NCBI GenBank assembly: GCA_015296075.1
Contig: DVDV01000016.1
Location: forward strand, 1-64,000
DNA: 64,000 bases
Direction: 5' to 3'
From: Leptolyngbyaceae cyanobacterium M33_DOE_097
GTDB taxonomy: Bacteria > Cyanobacteriota > Cyanobacteriia > Leptolyngbyales > Leptolyngbyaceae
Position numbers and translations under genes: made by a program. The notes under the pieces were generated by a model. It saw nothing but the letters and a program-made list of their open reading frames with translations. It did no database searches and was not told where the DNA came from. Of this stretch, positions 29,377-38,592 are shown piece after piece; positions within the stretch are counted from its first letter, which is position 1; each line of letters opens with the position of its first letter.

Positions 29377-29425
29377 GTAAAACGCCAGCATCCATTTAGG
29401 GCAGCTTTTAGTCGCTTCGAAATGT

Positions 29426-29460
29426 TCTCTGAGGGCACAGTTAAAAGGCTGTCTCAGAGA
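29426..29460 (+). terminator. Hairpin after mreD
   Basis: TCTCTGAG (29426-29433) pairs with CTCAGAGA (29453-29460), with an inner ACAG/CTGT stem (29437-29440, 29449-29452). The stem is perfect but only a weak T-run follows (TTACTCGTCG). It may terminate or stabilise the mre mRNA. Confidence 0.4.
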
Positions 29461-29765
29461 TTACTCGTCGTTATTCACAAACCCTTTACTGAAATACTGG
29501 CTCAGATAGACTCTCATATATTTTCTTCTGGTTTATTTCTCGGTGAGACAACTGTAGGCATCTAGCAAAAGCGCAGGCTACACTGAGGATTCACGGTCAT
29601 TAGGTGTGCTAAGTTCAGTCCGTCTGTTTTGTAGCAACGATGACTGAGGCGCTTACCCATGTATGGCATTCAAAAGCCTCTATGGATACGGTATTCGATA
29701 AGTGTTCTAACTAAAAAAATTTGCTTCTATAAGTTGTTCAAATTTCACATAGCTTTGCAGCAATA

Positions 29766-29780
29766 CCCCCCCTGGGGGGG
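29766..29780. repeat. C7-T-G7 palindrome
   Basis: Seven C, one T and seven G stand in a row. As RNA this gives a very stable 6-bp G-C hairpin with a 3-base loop. It lies 214 bases before the histidine-kinase start codon and is unlike the AT-rich surroundings. Confidence 0.6.
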
Positions 29781-29812
29781 ATGTTTCAGTTAATTGAAAC
29801 GACTACTGCTTA

Positions 29813-29849
29813 ATGTGCAATCGAAATCGTACAGTTTCATGTGCAATCG
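29813..29849 (+). promoter_or_regulatory. Direct repeat upstream of the PAS/GAF histidine kinase
   Basis: ATGTGCAATCG occurs at 29813-29823 and again at 29839-29849, 26 bases apart start to start. It lies about 150-180 bases upstream of the kinase start. It could be a paired regulator-binding site; no known motif was recognised. Confidence 0.3.
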
Positions 29850-29993
29850 CGATGGTTTGCCTATTGCCTACTATCTTTTTAGTTGCATGAGTGTTAAGCA
29901 TCATCAGGTCGTTCCGCCTAAGAGCATCCGTAAAACCAAACATTATGAATGTCTATAAACCCTTGTCCTGTGGGAAGCAAGGGAAGACGATAT

Positions 29994-32900
29994 ATGAATC
30001 CAAATGAGAAGCCGATTTCACCTGATGAGTTATCTTCAACGCCAGACAATCAAGATGGGGTTACGACTTCGGCTTCGGTTGTCGATCAAACCTTCTTGAA
30101 CCACCCTACATTTCAGCTCTGGGTCAAGCATTTTCACCAGGCATTTGTCGTATACGATGCTGAGCTGAAATATCAATTTATTAGTGAAGCAGGAATACAG
30201 CTTCTTGCAGTCTCTCACAATGACCTATTGGGTCGCAGCGATGCAGAAAGTTTCACCCCCGATCTCACACAGCATTACTTACCGCTTCTCAGGCTGGCGG
30301 TAGAAAGTAAATCTCCTCAGCGCGGCGAAGTGCCTTGTTGGGGGACGCGTGACACTCACACGATTGCAGTTGAATATATTCCCCTATTAGACGCGGCGGG
30401 CCAAGTAGCTCAAATTTTAGGCGTGCTGAGAGACATTTCTGAGCGCAAACAACTGGAAGCGGATTTGCATATCTACCGCGACACGTTAAATAGCATCCTT
30501 AACTATGCCAGTGCTTCTATCTGTTGCATTAGCGTATTTGGCGATCGCACTTGGCGGTATGAGTTTCTCTCGGCGGCGCATACCACCATCTTTGGGTACT
30601 CTCCCAAAGAACTGTTTGCATCACCCGCTCTTTGGACGCAGTGCTTACTGCCCGAAGACCAATTTGTGATCGAACAGATGTATGAGAGCATCTTTGCAGA
30701 GCAGCCATTACGGGTTGAATATCGGATTCGTCGTAAAGACGGGCAGCTTCGTTGGATTGCGGACTCCCTCACCTCCCATCGCCATCCCAATGAAGCGGGG
30801 TGGCAAGTTGTCACCGTTACCGAAGATATTACCGAGCGCAAGTATTTAGAACTTGAATTGCAGCGATCTCAGGCCAGTTTGTCTGACATTCTAAACAATG
30901 CCCTCTGTGCGATCGGGCGATTTCGCCTGCACTCTGATTTGAATTGGTCATACGAGTTTCTCTCGGCAGGCAGTGTCGCCATTTTTGGTTACACCGCAGA
31001 TGAATTGATTGCCAACCCAACGCTCTTTGCATCTCGCATTCCCTCTGAGGAAAAGCAAAGTATTATTCGCCCTGCTATCTATCAGTTGATGGCTGGTTTC
31101 CCATGCACCATTGAGTACCGCTTTCAACACAAAGATGGCAGCTACCGTTGGATCAATTGCAGTTGTATTGCCCGTTATGACCCGTCTAGCGATAGTTGGG
31201 TGGGCGTCTCAGTTAGCACCGATGCAACCGAGCGCAAGCAAGCAGCCTTAGCACTAGAGTCAATGTTGCAACGCGAACAACAAACGATTCACCGAGAGCG
31301 CTTGATTGGGGCGATCGCACAAAATATTCGACAATCGCTCAACCTAAACTACATCCTGTCTACCACGGTTGAAGAGGTGCAACAGTTTTTGCAGGCAGAG
31401 CGGGTCATCATTTTTCGATTTAGCCCTACCTGGACGGGTCGAGTCGTGGCTGAGGCTACTGAAGAAGAGATTCCCTCCATCCTTGATCAAGAGATCGATG
31501 ATCCCTGTTTTCGAGAGGATATGCTGACTGCCTATCGGAGTGGGCGCATTCACAGTATCGACGACGTGCAAACGGCTGATATTGAACCGTGCTATGCCGA
31601 AATGTTGCAGCACTATCAAGTCCGAGCGTTGCTGGTGCTACCCATTTTGGTACGCCATAATCTCTGGGGCTTGCTGATTGTGCATCAGTGCAGCAGCGCC
31701 CGCCCGTGGAATGAAGTAAATCGGCAGCTATTGCAGCAACTTAGTACTCAACTGGCGATCGGCATTCATCAAGCAGAGCTATACCAACAAACCCAGCAGC
31801 AAGCTCAAAAAGAACGACTGCTGAATCGCATTATTCAAAGCGTTCGCAATTCGCTCGACCTTGACACCATTTTTGCGACAGCAACCACTGAAGTGGGACG
31901 CTTATTGGAGATCGATCGCGTCGAAATTTTTCAGTCTTTACCCTATCAGATGCGCTGGTTGAACGTAGCCAGCTACCGCAAAGACTCTGATTTGCCTGAT
32001 GCGTTGGGCCTGTCGGTAGAAGACGAGCAAAACTGGGGCATGGCTCAACTCCGGCAGGGTGAGTTCGTGCAGATCCACGATTATGCAGCCACCTTGAATA
32101 CTACAGATAGCTCCCAATCCCAAGTTTTTACCGGCAGTTGGTTGCATTTCCCAGTGTTAGCGCGGTCTACGGTCTGGGGTAGCCTGAGCCTCTGTCGTCA
32201 GCAGCCAAATTGGAACTGGCAAGAATGGGAGTTAGATTTGGCCTCCGCGATCGCCGATCAACTCGCGATCGCCATTCAGCAATCTGAACTGTACCAACAA
32301 GTCCAAACGCTCAACAGCAACCTTGAGTCCCAAGTTGAGGAGCGCACCGCTCAACTCCAACAAGCCCTTCGGTTTGAAGACTTACTGCGACGCATCATCG
32401 ACAAAGTGCGTGAGAGCCTGGATGAAGCCCAGATTATTCAAATTGCGGTGCAGGAACTGGCTAACGAGCTACTGCTCGACTGCTGCGATATTGGTTACTA
32501 CAACCACGATCAGCAAGCCTGCGTTATCTTCCGTGAGCATATTCGCTCCGCTCATGTACAAGCTGCTGAAGGGACTGTGATTCCAATTAAGACTCACAAT
32601 GCCGAAATTCATGCTCAGCTTTTGCAGGGTCACTACGTTCACTTTTGTGCCTTACCGTCTGCCTCTATTATTCGCGGAACTCCACAAAATTTCGCAATCT
32701 TGAGTTGCCCGCTAATTGATGATCAGAGTGTACTCGGCAACATCTTGTTATTTCGCCCGCATGAGCAAGCCTTTGACGATTTAGAAATTCGCCTGGTGCA
32801 GCAGGTTGCCAACCAATGCGCGATCGCCCTGCGTCAGTCCCGTCTGTATCAAGAATCATTGAGGCAGCTTACCGAATCAGAGCGGTTGAATTTGCTCAAA

Positions 32901-33596
32901 GACGATTTTCTCAGCACCATTTCCCACGAACTCAGAACCCCCCTCTCTAACATTCGGATGGCAACTCAAATGTTAGAAGTCATGTTGTCTCGTGCCAATG
33001 TGTTAACGAATGAAAGCTTACCTGCCAATCGCTACTTCCAAATTTTGAAGGAAGAGTGCCAACGTGAAACCCAACTCGTCAATGACTTGCTTGAGCTAAC
33101 ACGGATTGATGCGGCTACCGAACCCTTAATGCCGACCCAAATTAACTTGCTGGCGTTAATTCCCCACACGGTCGAGCCGTTTCTTGATCGCTTTGAAAGT
33201 CAACACCTCACGCTGGTTTATGACCTCGCGACCGAGTTGCCACCGCTGGTCACTGACCTATCTTACCTGGAGCGCATCTTAACCGAGCTACTCACCAACG
33301 CTTGCAAATACACCCCTGATGGCGAAACGATTACTGTGATAGCGCGGCATCAGCGTCAGCAAATTCAAATTGGGGTCAAAAACTCAGGGATTGAGATTCC
33401 TGAAGCGGAGCGCGATCGCGTTTTTGAGCGGTTTTATCGCATTCCGAGTAACGATCCCTGGAGATTTAGCGGCATCGGCTTAGGTCTTGCTTTGGTCAAA
33501 CGACTAGCCGCACGCCTGGGTGGGTCAATTTACCTCGATAGCTCTCCCGCAGCAACCACTTTTACCTTAGAGTTACCGATTCGTCTGCATCCCTAG
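29994..33596 (+). CDS. Large sensor histidine kinase with three PAS and three GAF domains
   Basis: This cytoplasmic sensor kinase has about 1200 residues and no membrane span. In order: PAS/PAC modules at about 30-145, 150-280 and 285-410 (each ending in DISERKQ, DITERKY or DATERKQ); a GAF domain at about 425-580 with phytochrome-like features; a second GAF at about 590-760; a short coiled coil; a third GAF at about 790-950; HisKA with phospho-accepting His978 in FLSTISHELRTPLSNIRM; and HATPase (TELLTNACKYTPDG, SGIGLGLALVKRLA). There is no receiver domain and no adjacent regulator. The first GAF has Cys533 followed by Tyr where cyanobacteriochromes have Cys-His. ATG 29994 has a GGGAAGA ribosome site; ATG 29949 in frame has none. 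Confidence 0.93.
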   Translation: MNPNEKPISPDELSSTPDNQDGVTTSASVVDQTFLNHPTFQLWVKHFHQAFVVYDAELKYQFISEAGIQLLAVSHNDLLGRSDAESFTPDLTQHYLPLLRLAVESKSPQRGEVPCWGTRDTHTIAVEYIPLLDAAGQVAQILGVLRDISERKQLEADLHIYRDTLNSILNYASASICCISVFGDRTWRYEFLSAAHTTIFGYSPKELFASPALWTQCLLPEDQFVIEQMYESIFAEQPLRVEYRIRRKDGQLRWIADSLTSHRHPNEAGWQVVTVTEDITERKYLELELQRSQASLSDILNNALCAIGRFRLHSDLNWSYEFLSAGSVAIFGYTADELIANPTLFASRIPSEEKQSIIRPAIYQLMAGFPCTIEYRFQHKDGSYRWINCSCIARYDPSSDSWVGVSVSTDATERKQAALALESMLQREQQTIHRERLIGAIAQNIRQSLNLNYILSTTVEEVQQFLQAERVIIFRFSPTWTGRVVAEATEEEIPSILDQEIDDPCFREDMLTAYRSGRIHSIDDVQTADIEPCYAEMLQHYQVRALLVLPILVRHNLWGLLIVHQCSSARPWNEVNRQLLQQLSTQLAIGIHQAELYQQTQQQAQKERLLNRIIQSVRNSLDLDTIFATATTEVGRLLEIDRVEIFQSLPYQMRWLNVASYRKDSDLPDALGLSVEDEQNWGMAQLRQGEFVQIHDYAATLNTTDSSQSQVFTGSWLHFPVLARSTVWGSLSLCRQQPNWNWQEWELDLASAIADQLAIAIQQSELYQQVQTLNSNLESQVEERTAQLQQALRFEDLLRRIIDKVRESLDEAQIIQIAVQELANELLLDCCDIGYYNHDQQACVIFREHIRSAHVQAAEGTVIPIKTHNAEIHAQLLQGHYVHFCALPSASIIRGTPQNFAILSCPLIDDQSVLGNILLFRPHEQAFDDLEIRLVQQVANQCAIALRQSRLYQESLRQLTESERLNLLKDDFLSTISHELRTPLSNIRMATQMLEVMLSRANVLTNESLPANRYFQILKEECQRETQLVNDLLELTRIDAATEPLMPTQINLLALIPHTVEPFLDRFESQHLTLVYDLATELPPLVTDLSYLERILTELLTNACKYTPDGETITVIARHQRQQIQIGVKNSGIEIPEAERDRVFERFYRIPSNDPWRFSGIGLGLALVKRLAARLGGSIYLDSSPAATTFTLELPIRLHP

Positions 33597-33684
33597 CGTC
33601 TCCCACCTGAAATTGGTAGCCCACTGAACAAAATTGCCAAGTCAGTTACACACTCACCTCATTGGCTGTAGTATCTTACTGCAA

Positions 33685-33710
33685 CTGATAAGGTTCTCCT
33701 TATCGGTCAG
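33685..33710 (+). promoter_or_regulatory. Hairpin in the icd leader
   Basis: GATAAGG (33687-33693) and CCTTATC (33698-33704) form a perfect 7-bp stem with a TTCT loop, 48 bases before the icd start. CTG and CAG flank it and can extend the stem imperfectly. No T-run follows, so it is a leader structure or operator rather than a terminator. Confidence 0.35.
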
Positions 33711-33751
33711 CCCATTTTGGCGAGCCACTGTCTTATCGGGAGTCTTCAAGG

Positions 33752-35173
33752 ATGTACGAAAAAATTACCCCACCCACTGAAGGTGAAAAGATCACATTCA
33801 AAAATGGCGAACCGCAGGTTCCCGATCATCCAATTATTCCTTTCATTCGTGGGGATGGAACTGGCGTTGACTTGTGGCCTGCATCTCAAAAAGTTTTTGA
33901 TGCCGCTGTCGAAAAAGCTTACGGTGGGAAACGCAAAATCACCTGGTTCAAAATTTACGTGGGTGATGAAGCCTGTGATGTTTACGGCACCTATCAATAC
34001 CTTCCCGAAGACAGCCTTTCAGCAATTCGTGAGTACGGGGTTGCCATCAAAGGGCCGTTGACCACACCGATTGGAGGAGGGATCCGCTCCTTAAACGTGG
34101 CTCTGCGGCAAATTTTTGATCTCTATGCCTGTGTTCGCCCCTGTAAGTATTACCCCGGCACCCCCTCAAACCACAAAACCCCTGAAAAGCTTGATGTCAT
34201 CATTTATCGGGAGAACACCGAAGATATCTACTTGGGGATTGAGTGGCGGCAAGGCACTGAAATGTGCGATCGCCTGATCAAACTGCTCAACGAAGACTTG
34301 ATCCCAGCAACACCCGAACACGGCAAAAAGCAAATTCCCCTTGATGCAGGCATTGGCATAAAACCCATCAGCAAATCTGGATCTCAACGTCTGGTGCGGC
34401 GGGCCATGAAGCATGCACTGCGGCTCCCCAAAGAAAAGCAAATGGTGACCCTAGTTCACAAGGGCAACATTATGAAGTACACCGAAGGAGCCTTTCGAGA
34501 TTGGGGCTATGAGCTTGTCACCAGCGAATTTAGAGCCGAATGTGTGACTGAGCGCGAATCCTGGATTTTGAGCAACAAAGAAAAAAATCCAGATATCACC
34601 TTAGAGGAAAACGCCCGCATGATCGAACCGGGCTACGACGCGATGACACCCGAAAAGCGGGAGAAAACTTGCGCAGAAGTCAAAGCCGTCTTAGACAGCA
34701 TTTGGGAGACTCATGGCAGCGGTCAGTGGAAAGAAAAGATCATGGTGAATGACCGGATTGCTGACAGCATTTTTCAGCAGATTCAAACTCGCCCTGATGA
34801 GTACTCGATTCTGGCGACGATGAACCTGAACGGTGATTATCTATCCGATGCGGCAGCGGCGATCGTGGGTGGTCTGGGGATGGGACCAGGAGCAAACATT
34901 GGCGATGAATGCGCTGTTTTTGAAGCAACTCATGGCACTGCCCCCAAACATGCAGGACTCGATCGGGTCAACCCTGGTTCTTTGATTCTCTCTGGTGTCA
35001 TGATGCTGGAGTATATGGGTTGGCAAGAAGCCGCCGACCTGATCAAGAAGGGCATTGGCACCGCGATCTCAAACCGTGAAGTGACCTACGACCTGGCCCG
35101 CTTGATGGAACCACCCGTCGAACCACCCCTCAAATGCTCAGAATTTGCTGACGCAATCATTCGCCACTTTTAG
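33752..35173 (+). CDS. icd: NADP-dependent isocitrate dehydrogenase
   Basis: This enzyme oxidises isocitrate to 2-oxoglutarate, the carbon skeleton for ammonium assimilation and a nitrogen signal in cyanobacteria. Motifs include PFIRGDGTGVDLWPAS, TTPIGGGIRSLNVALRQ with the isocitrate-binding Ser/Asn, YRENTEDIYLGIEW, the Lys in VHKGNIMKYTEGAFRDWGY, and NLNGDYLSDAAAAIVGGLG. The 473 residues are normal for the type I bacterial enzyme. Ribosome site AAGGA stands just before the ATG at 33752. A terminator follows. Confidence 0.97.
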   Translation: MYEKITPPTEGEKITFKNGEPQVPDHPIIPFIRGDGTGVDLWPASQKVFDAAVEKAYGGKRKITWFKIYVGDEACDVYGTYQYLPEDSLSAIREYGVAIKGPLTTPIGGGIRSLNVALRQIFDLYACVRPCKYYPGTPSNHKTPEKLDVIIYRENTEDIYLGIEWRQGTEMCDRLIKLLNEDLIPATPEHGKKQIPLDAGIGIKPISKSGSQRLVRRAMKHALRLPKEKQMVTLVHKGNIMKYTEGAFRDWGYELVTSEFRAECVTERESWILSNKEKNPDITLEENARMIEPGYDAMTPEKREKTCAEVKAVLDSIWETHGSGQWKEKIMVNDRIADSIFQQIQTRPDEYSILATMNLNGDYLSDAAAAIVGGLGMGPGANIGDECAVFEATHGTAPKHAGLDRVNPGSLILSGVMMLEYMGWQEAADLIKKGIGTAISNREVTYDLARLMEPPVEPPLKCSEFADAIIRHF

Positions 35174-35238
35174 GGATTAGTTTGGTTGAGATGGTAAAGC
35201 TCCCGCTTTGTTAGGAAACACGAATCCATCAAGATTGT

Positions 35239-35286
35239 GACTCTGTACCTCTGCTCTTGCAAAAGAGGCGCAGAGTCGTTTTGTTA
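35239..35286 (+). terminator. Terminator after icd
   Basis: GACTCTG (35239-35245) pairs with CAGAGTC (35271-35277), with an inner CTCT/AGAG stem. GTTTTGTT follows. It lies 66 bases after the icd stop. Confidence 0.75.
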
Positions 35287-35390
35287 GAAGAAGGCCATGA
35301 ACTAGAAATTAGCAAAATTACTGCCTCAACCAACCAATTAAAAACTGGATCGTCCAGGCAATTCACAATGAACGATTTGCCAGCGAACGG

Positions 35391-36509
35391 TTATTGATTC
35401 CGACGAAATAACAAAATAATCCCCGCAGCAAAGCCAATCATCGTCGGCAACCAGGCAGCCATAAACGGAGTCAGCACATCAAACGAGTAAAAGGCTTCGC
35501 AGATGCTCGTTGACAAGTAGTAGCCCACAATTAAAATCAGGCTCACCCCAAAGCTGGTTGCTCTCCGCCCAGAACGTTGCCGCGTCACGCCTAATGTCGA
35601 GCCGATGAGAGCAAACATTAGACAAGCGAAGGGAAGGGAAACTTTTTGGTCAATCCGCAGGCGCAATTTGCGTACTTCCTTGCGGCTACTATTTTCGCCA
35701 ACCGTATCAAGGTACCGCTGAATCTCAGCAATATTCATCTCAATCGGGTCAGTGCTGGTCTTGGCAATGTCGAGGGGAGCGCGGGGTAATTTCAACTGTT
35801 GGCGATCGAAGCGCACAATATTACGATAAGACCCGTTCGGATCAATCACATAAATGGTGCCGTCAAAAAAGTCCCAACTGCTCTGCTCGTCATTCCACAC
35901 TGCTGACTTGGCAGCGACAATTTGGTTCAGCCCCGTCTGAGAAAAATCTAAGATGGTCAAGCCTAGCATCTGCTGACCATCAAATTCTTTAGCATAAAAT
36001 AACCGCGATAGACCTTTCTTCGATCGCCCGTCTTCCCGCTCAATTCTGCCGAACTCTTGATAGAGAATATCTTTTTCACGAAAACTGGTTGGGTCTTTGC
36101 CCCGCAGGGCACGCTCCATTGTGAAGGTGGCTTGACGGTTGGCCGCTGGCACGACAGCTTCGTTAAACGCAAACATCACCCCCGTCATTACCAAACCCAA
36201 CAGCAGGGCTGGCACCACCAAGCGAAATACACTAATGCCACAACTGCGGAGGGCAATTAACTCACTATCACTTGAAAGCCTGCCGTACACCATCAGGCAC
36301 GAAAGCAACAGCGCCATTGGAAACGACAGACTCAGAAAGTAGGGGAGTTTGAGAAAAAAGACTTCGATCGCAATCCACGGTGAAAGACCGGCCTCGGTAA
36401 TGCGCCGCATCAGGTCAAACAGCACCCCAATGGCGACCCCGATCGACGAAAACGCGCCAACCCCAAACAGAAAAGGCGGAATCAACTCACCGATGATGTA
36501 GCGATCCAT
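35391..36509 (-). CDS. LPS-export permease of the LptF/LptG family
   Basis: This is the membrane component of the Lpt lipopolysaccharide-export ABC transporter (YjgP/YjgQ family). It has three hydrophobic spans at the N-terminus, a large periplasmic domain (about 120-270) and three spans at the C-terminus, ending in FMAAWLPTMIGFAAGIILLFRR. ATG 36509 (MDRYIIGELIPPFLFGVGAF) gives the family N-terminus and 372 residues; the frame continues to a TTG at 36605. lptB and lptA lie directly upstream on the same strand. A single gene probably serves both F and G roles, as is usual in cyanobacteria. Confidence 0.92.
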   Translation of the reverse strand: MDRYIIGELIPPFLFGVGAFSSIGVAIGVLFDLMRRITEAGLSPWIAIEVFFLKLPYFLSLSFPMALLLSCLMVYGRLSSDSELIALRSCGISVFRLVVPALLLGLVMTGVMFAFNEAVVPAANRQATFTMERALRGKDPTSFREKDILYQEFGRIEREDGRSKKGLSRLFYAKEFDGQQMLGLTILDFSQTGLNQIVAAKSAVWNDEQSSWDFFDGTIYVIDPNGSYRNIVRFDRQQLKLPRAPLDIAKTSTDPIEMNIAEIQRYLDTVGENSSRKEVRKLRLRIDQKVSLPFACLMFALIGSTLGVTRQRSGRRATSFGVSLILIVGYYLSTSICEAFYSFDVLTPFMAAWLPTMIGFAAGIILLFRRNQ

Positions 36510-36630
36510 AATTGGAACGCCCAGCCACGCGAGGGGATTGAGAGAAAATTTGGCTTTCGCTAGACCAATCGCCATAAGCAAAAAAAGTGAGAGGAAATCG
36601 AGCAACCATCAACTCAGAATAGCAAGAATG

Positions 36631-37359
36631 CTAGAGCTGAAAACTATCACCCAGATAGTACTGACGCACCAGGGGATTACTGTACAACTCTTCTGCATTA
36701 CCAGATGCAAGAATTTGACCGTCACGCATGATGTACGCCCGATTCGTAATGGCAAGCGTTTCACGCACATTGTGATCGGTAATCAAAATCCCTAACTGAC
36801 GATCGCGCAGGTTTGCCACAATTTGCTGAATCTCAGCCACTGCGATCGGGTCTACCCCAGCAAACGGTTCATCTAACAGCAAAAACTTGGGACCGTCACG
36901 CCCCGATGCTAGCGCTCTGGCCAACTCAGTCCGCCGCCGCTCACCTCCAGAGACTTGAATACCCAGAGAATGCTCGACTTTCTCCAGACGAAATTCTTTC
37001 AGTAGGGCTCGCAGTCGCGATTCCCATTCCCGCCGGGGCACATCGGTTTGCTCCATCACCAGCATCAAATTTTCGCGCACTGTCAAATGCCGAAAGATGC
37101 TCGCCTCCTGCGCCAGATAGCCAATCCCCAACTGAGCGCGCTTGTGAATCGGCATATTGGTAATGTCCAGGGTGTTGAGCCAAACCTTACCTTCGTCTGG
37201 CTTCTCTAACCCAGTCGTAATGTAAAACGTCGTTGTTTTACCTGCTCCGTTTGGCCCCAGAAGACCAACCACCTCACCCTGCGACACAGAGAGACTGACA
37301 CGACTAACAATCGAGCGGCGTCCATACGACTTATGAACGTTTTCCAAAGCAATTTTCAA
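36631..37359 (-). CDS. lptB: LPS-export ABC transporter ATP-binding protein LptB
   Basis: LptB is the cytoplasmic ATPase that powers lipopolysaccharide extraction. Motifs in order: Walker A GPNGAGKTT (near 35), Q-loop GYLAQEASIF, signature VSGGERRRTELARAL, Walker B FLLLDEPFAGVDP, and the switch histidine in ILITDHNVRETL. The segment LAQEASIFRHLTVRENL is specific to LptB. The 242 residues are normal. It lies between lptA and the permease in a compact minus-strand operon. Confidence 0.96.
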   Translation of the reverse strand: MKIALENVHKSYGRRSIVSRVSLSVSQGEVVGLLGPNGAGKTTTFYITTGLEKPDEGKVWLNTLDITNMPIHKRAQLGIGYLAQEASIFRHLTVRENLMLVMEQTDVPRREWESRLRALLKEFRLEKVEHSLGIQVSGGERRRTELARALASGRDGPKFLLLDEPFAGVDPIAVAEIQQIVANLRDRQLGILITDHNVRETLAITNRAYIMRDGQILASGNAEELYSNPLVRQYYLGDSFQL

Positions 37360-37422
37360 CGCTCACCTCAATTCTTAGCTGAGACCAAACAACCGCTCTT
37401 AATCCTACCAAACCGTGAGAAC

Positions 37423-37962
37423 CTACGGGTTAGTCTTAGGTTGAGGTTTTGTTGGGGTTTGAATTTGGGGATTGGCGCTAAAGGGTGCAGCAGGGGAAGG
37501 TGACGCGACTGGCGTTGCTTCGGGCACCAGATAAATCGACTCGACCTGCTTCGGTGTTTGAGGCAATGCCACAAAGCGACCTTCATCAATTAAATAGGTT
37601 ACAGTCTCACCGCGTAAGCTATTGCCTTGTTGCAGCACATACACATTGCCGCTCAACACGATACGACGTTCCCGGCTGAAATACTGCGCCTGAGCTGCTG
37701 TCGCCTGAATTTGTCGAGCTGGATAAAAAATCTGCACGTTACCGCGAGCGGTAATCACACCTGTCTTAGCGTTGGCCTCTTGCACATCAGAGCGCAACGT
37801 TAAAGCTTGAGAACCCAGCTGGGGCGCTTGTGCCCTGGCAGTACTCTGAGAAAAACTCGCGATCGCACCGTTTGCTAACACAGCGATCGCAGCTAAACCA
37901 GCTACAGCACGAACATTTTTCATAAGGCAAATCGTTGGTCGCATCGGCAAAAGAGCTTTCAT
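37423..37962 (-). CDS. lptA: LptA/OstA-domain periplasmic LPS-transport protein
   Basis: A signal peptide (AVAGLAAIAVLANGAIA, cleavage near ARAQA) is followed by an OstA/LptA beta-jellyroll domain: LTLRSDVQEANAKTGVITARGNVQIFYPARQIQATAAQAQYFSRERRIVLSGNVYVLQQGN is the recognisable repeat region, in pieces. The C-terminus is Pro-rich and disordered. ATG 37962 and ATG 37920 are both possible; the second leaves a more standard signal peptide. It precedes lptB by 63 bases, so the gene order is lptA-lptB-lptF/G. Confidence 0.9.
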   Translation of the reverse strand: MKALLPMRPTICLMKNVRAVAGLAAIAVLANGAIASFSQSTARAQAPQLGSQALTLRSDVQEANAKTGVITARGNVQIFYPARQIQATAAQAQYFSRERRIVLSGNVYVLQQGNSLRGETVTYLIDEGRFVALPQTPKQVESIYLVPEATPVASPSPAAPFSANPQIQTPTKPQPKTNP

Positions 37963-38111
37963 AAGAGGCAGGTGAGAGGCAGTTGATTAATCAGACAGAC
38001 CTACTTTTTACCTTAAAGTAGTCTACCCAATTTGTTAAAAAATGTTCGGCTTTTCTACGAAACGAAACACAAATCAACCAATTCAATAGACGCTGACACC
38101 CCAGAAATGTT

Positions 38112-38519
38112 TCACGCTAATCGCTTTAGAACCGGAAAAAGGAGCCTGCGATCGCGGGTTTCATCCGTTTGGGTGATCTGCTGCAAAAGATCGGCAACCT
38201 TATCGGCTCCTTCTGCTTGCAGCACCTTTAAGAGCTGACTGGTTTCATCTACAAAGCTTTCAACATCGATTTCGGCATAGTCAGGCAAGTAATGTTGTAA
38301 CCGACCCAGCCCTTCCCCCATTGAGATCACGGCTCCGCGCCAGTTGAGATTGCCAAAGTGATAGAGGCCAACCGCAACCTGCAAAATGCCCTGATAAAAC
38401 CTTTTATCAGGCTGAGGTGCTTCCATCCAAATCGCCTCCAGGGTGTCATGGCAGGCATAAAACTGGCGCTGGTTAAATTGTTCGACGGCTTGCCAAAATT
38501 CAGCGGGGATTTCTTCCAT
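38112..38519 (-). CDS. DUF309 family protein
   Basis: This small helical protein (135 aa) has the DUF309 pattern: FNQRQFYACHDTLEAIWMEA and DKRFYQGILQVAVGLYHFGNLNWRGAV. The conserved histidine and glutamate (ACHDTLE) resemble a metal or catalytic site, but no activity is established for the family. It lies between lptA and the DUF58 gene on the same strand, with about 150 and 75 bases of spacing. Confidence 0.85.
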   Translation of the reverse strand: MEEIPAEFWQAVEQFNQRQFYACHDTLEAIWMEAPQPDKRFYQGILQVAVGLYHFGNLNWRGAVISMGEGLGRLQHYLPDYAEIDVESFVDETSQLLKVLQAEGADKVADLLQQITQTDETRDRRLLFPVLKRLA

Positions 38520-38592
38520 ACCGATATACTAACGGCTTCCGTCATCTAGAGTTGGCAATTCCGATCGGGATTCACTGGAGCTAGTAGCCGTT

